DNA of 5,375 nucleotides from Candidatus Altimarinota bacterium (GTDB lineage Bacteria; Patescibacteriota; Gracilibacteria; UBA1369; LOWO2-01-FULL-3). Shown in pieces: positions 1 to 4,997 of the stretch (position 1 is its first letter; each line of letters begins with the position of its first letter). The translations under genes were made by a program, and so were the position numbers. Under the pieces are notes generated by a model. It worked only from the letters and a program-made list of their open reading frames with translations, was not told the DNA's origin and did no database searches. The stretch is taken from positions 1 to 5,375 of the forward strand of contig JAOZTS010000081.1 in NCBI GenBank assembly GCA_029939035.1, given 5' to 3'.

Positions 1-12
1 CAGGAACAAAAT

Positions 13-1473
13 TTACATTTTTAGTAAAACCGTTAAATTTCTTAATTGAAAATATACAGGCATATTTTCCTGTGATGCTATATTGTCGGCTCTATCTTCG
101 ATTTTGGTGATTAATGCTGCTTGTTTTGTTGAATTGCTTTTTGCCGTGATTGCATTTAACCGAATTAGAAATTTTGTCATTTTTCCTTTGTCGTAGTCTG
201 TTGGGAAATCGTGGAATGTTATTGATTGTGGTATCTGTGGCATTCGTGCATGAGGAAATTGGAGCCCTAACGCGTCCTTTGTTGCTTCTCTTCCAGCAAT
301 GTTTTGTTCATAAACTGTTTCTTTTTCTACATCTCTTAGTTGTGTTTTGTTTGATAAAACTCTTAACCCTTGTTTGAGAGTGGATCTTCTTGTGGTTGTA
401 ATTAGGTTGAGGATTTTTTTCCTGAACACATCTCTTATATTGCTTTGGACTCTTTCTTCGTCTTCAGGTTTATTTTTTCTTCTTCTCTCATTTCTGGCTT
501 TTGTTTCATGTTTTTCTGGGAATCCAGGTTCTACAACTTGTATCAGTGAGCTATCGCAATGATCTACTAGTTCTCTTACAAGTCCATCAACAATTTCGTC
601 GATGCTGTAGTTTGTGTCTTCGGTTACGTCATGGATTGCACATAGGATTGTTAGTGTAATTACTTTAGGTGAATATGGTAAAACATCTACGATTGCTGCA
701 AGAGCAGTACGCATTTCGTGTGCAACATATGGCCCTGCTTCACCTTTCCTAAGTCTTTTTTTGCCTTGTCCGTGATGAGCAGCTTTTGTGGCGCCGGATG
801 CTTGATGGAAGCAGTCTATTACTCTTAAGCGATTGTTTTTGTTAATAATTTCTTCTCTTTCTGGATGTTCTTTTGGTAGAACATATTTATCACCGTGGTG
901 TTCAAGCAACATTTCGTAATAAGCTTTCAATGCTGTTAAGTATTTTTTAAATACTTTGTGCAATCCTTCTCTCGCATTTTTTTCTTCAGTTTTCCATATT
1001 AATAACTCGGTTCTTTTTTTTGGATTTTGTAGTCTGTCCGGTCTGCTAGCTATTGCGGTAAACCCCTTGAGGAATTTATCTTGAATTACTACATTTGCGC
1101 TGTGTGCTGATTTGCTAACACAGTGAGCTACGGGATCGTGCATGTCTTGTGGTGGGTTTTCCCATTTACTTTTTAGTACTTCTTCTGCGAGATATAGGTC
1201 ATTTCCATGTTTTGTTAATTGTTTCCAAATTCCACCTATTCTTTCTCTGTGTTCTTCTGGTATGTCGTTGAGGAGATTGAATAATGATAAGCTGTTCGGT
1301 AAATCAAGTAATTCTTTTTCTAATCCCAAAAAATATGCACTTTCTGGGGTTGAGCAATTTTTAATACTATCGTTAAAATGTCCACGCTCTCCATATAAAG
1401 TGGCATAGCCAAATTTTAAAGCGTCGTCTTCTTTTTCTCTTTTTTCGTCAGGTGTTAGCTCGTTCATGTTCAT
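13..1473 (-). CDS. RelA/SpoT-like HD-domain phosphohydrolase, synthetase-less and divergent
   Basis: 486 residues, complete, TAA stop. The C-terminal half carries the signature residues of the metal-dependent (p)ppGpp hydrolase HD domain: an R-K-G-E stretch and Y-V-A-H with H252 (matching Arg44 and His53 of streptococcal Rel), H-D-V-T-E-D-T at 281-287 (H281, D282, E285, D286), and K-I-E-D-R-A-D-N at 457-464, where D460 and N464 keep the D-x3-N spacing of the Rel motif. In that family these residues bind Mn2+ and remove the 3' pyrophosphate of ppGpp. There is no synthetase, TGS or ACT domain. About 174 residues separate the ED motif from D460, against roughly 60 in Rel, so a Lys/Arg/Glu-rich insertion of about 110 residues (about 315-425) sits inside the domain. 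Residues 1-220 match nothing I recognise. The protein is highly charged, with no signal peptide or membrane segment, so it is probably cytosolic. The start could be M1 or M3; no Shine-Dalgarno is visible. HD assignment is solid; alarmone substrate is inferred. Confidence 0.78.
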   Translation of the reverse strand: MNMNELTPDEKREKEDDALKFGYATLYGERGHFNDSIKNCSTPESAYFLGLEKELLDLPNSLSLFNLLNDIPEEHRERIGGIWKQLTKHGNDLYLAEEVLKSKWENPPQDMHDPVAHCVSKSAHSANVVIQDKFLKGFTAIASRPDRLQNPKKRTELLIWKTEEKNAREGLHKVFKKYLTALKAYYEMLLEHHGDKYVLPKEHPEREEIINKNNRLRVIDCFHQASGATKAAHHGQGKKRLRKGEAGPYVAHEMRTALAAIVDVLPYSPKVITLTILCAIHDVTEDTNYSIDEIVDGLVRELVDHCDSSLIQVVEPGFPEKHETKARNERRRKNKPEDEERVQSNIRDVFRKKILNLITTTRRSTLKQGLRVLSNKTQLRDVEKETVYEQNIAGREATKDALGLQFPHARMPQIPQSITFHDFPTDYDKGKMTKFLIRLNAITAKSNSTKQAALITKIEDRADNIASQENMPVYFQLRNLTVLLKM

Positions 1474-1495
1474 TTTGGAATAAAAAATGGAGATT

Positions 1496-1524
1496 ACAGT
1501 AACCTTTTGTGCTTAAAATGTCAA
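1496..1524 (-). promoter_or_regulatory. Promoter candidate for the HD hydrolase gene
   Basis: On the minus strand a perfect -35 TTGACA (1524-1519) is followed after 17 bases by TACTGT (1501-1496), a weak -10 matching three of six consensus positions. Transcription would start near 1489, giving a leader of about 16 bases before the ATG at 1473. The leader has no Shine-Dalgarno-like purine run. Confidence 0.45.
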
Positions 1525-1559
1525 TGATGGAAAAGTTATGGAAAATTTAGTATGATGTA

Positions 1560-1574
1560 GTTGATATAATCAAC
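1560..1574 (+). promoter_or_regulatory. Extended -10 promoter embedded in a palindrome (possible operator)
   Basis: TATAAT at 1565-1570 is preceded by TG at 1562-1563, giving a perfect extended -10 (TGnTATAAT). The same bases form the perfect inverted repeat GTTGAT-ATA-ATCAAC (1560-1574). No good -35 lies 17 bases upstream, as expected for extended -10 promoters. Only 8 bases separate the -10 from the ATG at 1579, so transcription would begin at or almost at the start codon. A dimeric repressor bound here would block RNA polymerase directly; that role is inferred. Confidence 0.5.
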
Positions 1575-1578
1575 TTTT

Positions 1579-1911
1579 ATGGTTCGTGTACATAGATCAG
1601 TAGCCAAGAGGGCTAAAAATATTGATGCAGAAAAGGTTGCAAACGATGGGGAAGATTATCTTTACGGATATAATATTTTTAAAAAAAATCTGACTGGGAT
1701 TGCAGGTTTAACGACTCCGCTGCGCGTCAAGAATGGTATCAAGAAGATTGATGATTTGGAGAAAGAAGTTATTAGAATGGAAGACAAGATTGATCGGTTG
1801 ATGGAGAGGCGTGCGATTGAAGCTGTGAAATTGGAACAGGATCTACAGAACAATTATGATATTTTGCAGGATTATTTGCATCCGGATGAAATGAGGGAGT
1901 TTTGGGGGTAG
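1579..1911 (+). CDS. Hypothetical small basic coiled-coil protein
   Basis: 110 residues, ATG start, TAG stop; I do not recognise a family. The N-terminus (1-20) is rich in Arg and Lys. Residues 24-50 are mixed, with several aromatic and Gly residues. Residues 54-98 are strongly helical, with alternating hydrophobic and charged positions typical of a coiled coil (D-D-L-E-K-E-V-I-R-M-E-D-K-I and onward). The C-terminus is H-P-D-E-M-R-E-F-W-G. There is no signal peptide, membrane helix or cysteine, so a cytosolic protein that forms oligomers or binds a partner or nucleic acid is plausible. It is divergent from the HD hydrolase gene with 105 bp between them. It is probably real: a strong extended -10 lies just upstream, an AT-rich hairpin follows the stop, and the composition is protein-like. 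The possible leaderless transcript explains the missing Shine-Dalgarno. Confidence 0.7.
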   Translation: MVRVHRSVAKRAKNIDAEKVANDGEDYLYGYNIFKKNLTGIAGLTTPLRVKNGIKKIDDLEKEVIRMEDKIDRLMERRAIEAVKLEQDLQNNYDILQDYLHPDEMREFWG

Positions 1912-1928
1912 ACTTTATTTTGTGAATG

Positions 1929-1963
1929 GTAAAATAGTCAAAAAATTTTACTATTTTACTTTT
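1929..1963 (+). terminator. AT-rich hairpin, candidate terminator after the small gene
   Basis: A perfect 10-bp inverted repeat, GTAAAATAGT (1929-1938) and ACTATTTTAC (1950-1959), encloses an 11-base A/T loop and is followed on the plus strand by a short T run (1960-1963). It starts 18 bases after the TAG of the 110-residue gene. The stem is AT-rich and the T run short, so termination may be weak. On the minus strand, downstream of the tRNA, there is no T run after the stem. Confidence 0.45.
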
Positions 1964-1982
1964 GTGAAAAGAACACTAGTTA

Positions 1983-1994
1983 TGGTGCGCTCGA
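1983..1994 (-). repeat. Second copy of the tRNA 3' end (direct repeat)
   Basis: The 12 bases TCGAGCGCACCA (read on the minus strand) exactly repeat the 3' acceptor strand, discriminator and CCA of the tRNA gene at 2056-2067, offset by 73 bases. The interval 1983-2055 has 44 G+C in 73 bases, much richer than its flanks. It has no recognisable D or anticodon arm, so it is not an intact second tRNA. It could be a decayed tandem tRNA, a leftover attachment site, or part of a structured trailer. Confidence 0.6.
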
Positions 1995-2009
1995 TACCCG
2001 AGGGCATCG
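1992..2009 (-). other. Hairpin in the tRNA trailer
   Basis: On the minus strand CGATGCC-CTCG-GGTATCG forms a 7-bp stem (one G-U pair) with a four-base loop. The equivalent plus-strand RNA has an A-C mismatch in place of the G-U, so the fold favours the minus strand, the same strand as the tRNA. It lies directly next to the duplicated acceptor strand, about where a T arm would sit. Confidence 0.4.
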
Positions 2010-2055
2010 CGGCTCCACCCGACTCACTTCCTCACTGTGTTCGTTGTTTGTTGCG

Positions 2056-2131
2056 TGGTGCGCTCGACAGGATTCGAACCTGTGACTCCCGGCTCCGCAA
2101 GCCGATGCTCTATCCCCTGAGCTACGAGCGC
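2056..2131 (-). tRNA. tRNA-Arg (anticodon GCG)
   Basis: A complete 76-base cloverleaf with encoded CCA. The acceptor stem pairs GCGCTCG with CGAGCGC (7 bp). The D stem is GCTC/GAGC, the anticodon stem TCGGC/GCCGG (one T-G pair), the variable loop GAGTC, and the T arm ACAGG-TTCGAAT-CCTGT. The loop T-T-G-C-G-G-A puts the anticodon GCG at 2098-2096, reading CGC and by wobble CGU (Arg). A20, C35 and discriminator A73, the known arginine identity elements, are all present. Bacteria normally decode this box with ACG modified to ICG by TadA, so an unmodified GCG anticodon is unusual. Confidence 0.96.
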
Positions 2132-2151
2132 ATGGTTTTTTGTGCTGGTGA

Positions 2152-2180
2152 ATAGTACTGAAAATGGGATGTTGGTGCAA
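2152..2180 (-). promoter_or_regulatory. Promoter candidate for tRNA-Arg
   Basis: On the minus strand TTGCAC (2180-2175) and TACTAT (2157-2152) are 17 bases apart, matching three and four of six consensus positions. The start would be near 2145, about 14 bases before the mature tRNA 5' end. Confidence 0.42.
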
Positions 2181-2184
2181 GTTT

Positions 2185-2213
2185 TTGACTATGTTGGAGT
2201 GGTCATGTAAGAT
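2185..2213 (+). promoter_or_regulatory. Promoter candidate for the SLH/ligase operon
   Basis: TTGACT (2185-2190, five of six matches) and TAAGAT (2208-2213, four of six) are separated by 17 bases, predicting a start near 2220 and a 25-base leader. A second -10-like TATAAC at 2230-2235 lies only 9 bases before the ATG and could give a near-leaderless transcript. No Shine-Dalgarno precedes the ATG at 2245. Confidence 0.5.
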
Positions 2214-2244
2214 TTATTTAATGTAACCTTATAACTTTTCAAAG

Positions 2245-3261
2245 ATGCCTAAAAAAATTGTTAAAAAAACTACCAAGAAAGCTCCAGTAAAAAGGAAAAC
2301 TACAAAGATAAGTAAGAGTGAGGATAGCAAAATCCTTCTTTTGGCTCTTGCTGCAGCAACTTTGGCTGTTGTGTTTTTAATTGCTGTTTGTTCTGTGAAT
2401 GGTATTACAGGATTTTTGAGTGTTCTTGATTCTGATGATTCAAACGATGCTATGGCAGAAGAAATTACTCCAGTAGTTGAGGAAGTTGTGGAGGTTGCTG
2501 ATGATTCTGAAGGTGATTATTGGTTCGAGAACTTGGAAGCTGATGCTTTTACAGAGACTCAATGTGCAGAGATCAAGAGAATTTGGGATATGGGAAGTTG
2601 GACTGGAAACTATGATTCACTTTATGCTCCGGAAGCTTGTAAAGATTTAGGTTTTTGGGGAACAGTGACAGGAACAAATGAGACTCCACCAGATGATTAC
2701 GTTGGGAATGTGTATATTGCTTATTATGAAAATCCATTTCCAGATACTGACACAGATACTGTAGAAGGTGTGGCTGCGGCTTATCTATACAATATTGGAT
2801 TGATCAATGGTTATGATGATGGAGAGTTCAAAGGTTACAAGGAGGTGAATCGAGCTGAGGCGGCGAAGTTTTTGCTAAATGCGAGATACTCTGATGTTCC
2901 TGAGATGACAAATGATGGTCTTTTCTCTGATGTGGTTGTGGGTTCATGGTATGAGGATTTTGTTATGTATGCCGCTGAATTGGGAGTGATTGATGGTTAT
3001 GATGATGGAACATTTAGACCTGGAAATGTTGTGAATACTGCGGAATTTTTGAAGATGCTTACTTTGACATTTGATTTGGATTTGAATTTGTCACATGGAT
3101 TTACAGATGTGAGCGAAGGTGCTTGGTATGAGCAATATGTTGGGACTGCGTACAAATATGATTTGTTCCCGCATAGGGGTGATCTGCTTGATCCAGGGGC
3201 ATTGTTGACTCGTGATGAGGTGGCAACTGCTATATTCCAATTCTTGTCTTACTCAGGATAG
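2245..3261 (+). CDS. Membrane-anchored SLH-domain envelope protein
   Basis: 338 residues, TAG stop. Residues 1-24 are very rich in Lys, Arg and Thr and should stay in the cytoplasm. Residues 29-50 form one hydrophobic membrane segment. A Ser/Asp/Glu-rich acidic linker (62-92) follows, then a region with two cysteines (C107, C132) that could form a disulfide. Three S-layer homology repeats occupy the C-terminus (about 164-213, 226-276 and 285-335). The first two share G-Y-D-D-G-x-F (189-195 and 251-257) and carry N-R-A-E and N-T-A-E in place of the classic T-R-A-E; the third has T-R-D-E. SLH repeats bind pyruvylated cell-wall polymers or other envelope glycans in well-studied bacteria. The N-in, C-out topology suggests the protein links the membrane to a surface layer or wall polymer. 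It is directly coupled to the downstream glycan ligase gene. The partner glycan is unknown. Confidence 0.9.
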   Translation: MPKKIVKKTTKKAPVKRKTTKISKSEDSKILLLALAAATLAVVFLIAVCSVNGITGFLSVLDSDDSNDAMAEEITPVVEEVVEVADDSEGDYWFENLEADAFTETQCAEIKRIWDMGSWTGNYDSLYAPEACKDLGFWGTVTGTNETPPDDYVGNVYIAYYENPFPDTDTDTVEGVAAAYLYNIGLINGYDDGEFKGYKEVNRAEAAKFLLNARYSDVPEMTNDGLFSDVVVGSWYEDFVMYAAELGVIDGYDDGTFRPGNVVNTAEFLKMLTLTFDLDLNLSHGFTDVSEGAWYEQYVGTAYKYDLFPHRGDLLDPGALLTRDEVATAIFQFLSYSG

Positions 3262-4997
3262 TGATTTATTTTGCAATATTTTTGATTCCGTTTGTTATGA
3301 ATCCTTTTGGGTTTCAGACTTTTGGAATTGTGAAAGTTTGTTTCTTTTTGGTGGTTTTGGGCGGATTTTTGGGTTATATGGGGATAAGGTGTTTGCTTTG
3401 CAAACGTTTATTGGCAGGCCCGCCTGTGGCGGGTGGTGTGAATAAAGGGGTTTTGGTGTTTTTGTTGTTTTGGGTATTGAGTTTCTTTTTGTCGGTTTTG
3501 TTTTCTTTGAATCCGGCGCAGAGTTTGTTTGGAGAGTATTTTTATTTGCAGGGAGCACTGTTTTATTTGTTTGTTGCTGTGCACTTTTTGATTTGTTGGA
3601 AGGTGTTTAGTGAAAAGGGGATGATCGAGAAGTTTTTGAAGGTGGTTAAGTGGGTTGGGTTGGGAGTTGCTGCGTATTCGATTGTTCAATATTTCTTTTT
3701 GGATCCGGAGGTTGTGGGGAGGGCGTATGGGACTGTTGGTAATCCGAATTTTTTGGCTCAGTTTTTGATTTTCCCATTGTTTGTGGTGCTTTTTGAGCGT
3801 GGGAAGTGGTGGAAGTGGTTGTTTTTGGGGGTGATTTTGTTGGCTGTGTTTATGACTGGAAGCAGGGCTGTGATGTTGGGAGTTTTGGTGTCGTTGTATT
3901 TATGGTTTTTGTTTTATGGAAAGTTGGGGAAGTTTTGGAAGTTGGTTTTTTCAGTTGTTTTGGTGGGGATTGTGGTTGGAGGATTCTTGTTGTTGGATTT
4001 TGATATGAGGTCGGTGAATTCGAGGCTGCTTTTGTGGGGAAGCATTGGAGATTTGGTGAATTTGCGGGACTTTGTGTTTGGAAGTGGGATTGAGACATTT
4101 GCTCGGCGATATGTGGAGGTGATGCCTAAGGAAGTTTTTGAGTATGAAAACTTTTTTACAATAGCAACTAATATGCATAACGAGGTTTTGCATTCTTTTG
4201 TGGAGAGGGGGATTGTTGGAATGATTTTGTATTTAATTCCTGTTGGTTTTTTGATTTGGAGTTTGTTTTGGAAGAGGGTTGGTGTGGGATTGCAGATGAT
4301 TGGTTTTGCTTTGTTGGCTTATGTGATTTCGGTGCAGTTTAGTTTTTCAACTGTTGTGCATTATGTGTTTTTGGCGGCGTTTTGGGCTGTGTTTTTGATA
4401 GGGATTTTGAAGAGTGATTATAAAGTTAAATTGAAAAATGTGGTTGTGGGCGGGGTATTGATTTGTGTTTCTGTTGTGATGTTGTTTTCTTCTTTTTCAT
4501 TGATGAAGTCTGATTTTCTTTTAAGGAAGGGGATGGATAAGTATGTAACTGATTGGAATAATTCTTTTGAAATTTTTGAAACTGCTGCGAATTCATCCTT
4601 GGTGTATGCATATCCGTATGAATTGATTGTAAATCTTTTCAGGAATGAAGTGGCTTTGAGCAGATATGGACGAATAACTGAATACGATTTCAATTATAAT
4701 ATTTTGGCTATGGGGGTGGCTTTTATGAATCAGAAAACTGATGAGATTTTGTTTTATTATTTGAGGGGAGTGAGTGATTCTCCAAATTATCCGACATTAT
4801 ATGCAAATGCTGGATTTTATTATTATTCGATTAGAGAATGTGATAAGGCTATTCACAAGTTTGAAATTTTGGAATCTTTGGCTCCGGATTATGAAAAGGG
4901 GACAGAGGAATATAGGTTGTTTATCAAACATGCTTATGCTTATGAGAAGGCAATGGGTATGTTGGATGAATGTAGGGTGGAGGTTGCTGAGGACTAA
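3261..4997 (+). CDS. O-antigen ligase/polymerase-family membrane protein with C-terminal TPR
   Basis: 578 residues from a GTG that overlaps the upstream TAG by one base (TAGTG), ending in TAA. About a dozen hydrophobic segments fill residues 1-412. Family landmarks are G-T-V-G-N-P-N at 157-163, T-G-S-R-A at 199-203 with R202, and a large extracytoplasmic loop (about 250-315) containing S-R-L-L-L-W and M-H-N-E-V-L-H (H306, H311), then V-E-R-G-I-V-G. The WaaL/Wzy family needs an Arg and a His at comparable places to move lipid-linked glycan to an acceptor. After the last helix a soluble region of about 165 residues contains a TPR-like repeat (about 511-543; Y514, G518, Y521, A530, F534 and P542 in register), probably extracytoplasmic. 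The N-terminal P-F-V-M-N-P-F-G-F pattern favours the GTG over the later ATG at 3297. AGGA ends only two bases before the GTG, too close for a normal ribosome site. Ligase versus polymerase is undecided. Confidence 0.9.
   Translation: MIYFAIFLIPFVMNPFGFQTFGIVKVCFFLVVLGGFLGYMGIRCLLCKRLLAGPPVAGGVNKGVLVFLLFWVLSFFLSVLFSLNPAQSLFGEYFYLQGALFYLFVAVHFLICWKVFSEKGMIEKFLKVVKWVGLGVAAYSIVQYFFLDPEVVGRAYGTVGNPNFLAQFLIFPLFVVLFERGKWWKWLFLGVILLAVFMTGSRAVMLGVLVSLYLWFLFYGKLGKFWKLVFSVVLVGIVVGGFLLLDFDMRSVNSRLLLWGSIGDLVNLRDFVFGSGIETFARRYVEVMPKEVFEYENFFTIATNMHNEVLHSFVERGIVGMILYLIPVGFLIWSLFWKRVGVGLQMIGFALLAYVISVQFSFSTVVHYVFLAAFWAVFLIGILKSDYKVKLKNVVVGGVLICVSVVMLFSSFSLMKSDFLLRKGMDKYVTDWNNSFEIFETAANSSLVYAYPYELIVNLFRNEVALSRYGRITEYDFNYNILAMGVAFMNQKTDEILFYYLRGVSDSPNYPTLYANAGFYYYSIRECDKAIHKFEILESLAPDYEKGTEEYRLFIKHAYAYEKAMGMLDECRVEVAED
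3415..3433. repeat. GC-rich palindrome inside the ligase gene
   Basis: Two overlapping inverted repeats, CAGGC-CC-GCCTG (3415-3426) and CCCGCC-TGT-GGCGGG (3419-3433), form a compact GC-rich island in an otherwise T/G-rich, C-poor gene. It is translated in frame as A-G-P-P-V-A-G-G (residues 52-59), in the loop between the second and third hydrophobic segments. This resembles a REP-type or coding-region palindromic element. Confidence 0.5.

Noticed and set aside
150..1408. Plus-strand ORFs at 150-377, 347-562 and 1142-1408
   Set aside because: They lie antisense within the HD hydrolase gene and are Leu/Phe/Ser-rich mirror translations of its Lys/Glu-rich coding strand, without motifs.
1983..2055. 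A second intact tRNA
   Set aside because: Only the 3' acceptor end matches; there is no 5' acceptor strand, D arm or anticodon arm.
1922..2180. Overlapping ORFs on both strands across the tRNA (1922-2155 plus, 1980-2180 minus)
   Set aside because: Their peptides (such as R-I-R-T-C-D-S-R-L-R and S-G-D-R-A-S-A-C-G-A-G) are the familiar translation shadows of a tRNA gene.
2380..2394. Possible lipoprotein cysteine (C49) in the SLH protein
   Set aside because: The residue before the cysteine is Val, which signal peptidase II does not accept, and the hydrophobic segment fits a plain membrane anchor.
3212..4693. Minus- and plus-strand ORFs inside the ligase gene
   Set aside because: Low-complexity Lys/Asn/Pro/Gln/Thr peptides or shifted-frame copies; the +1 frame with clear family motifs explains the whole stretch.
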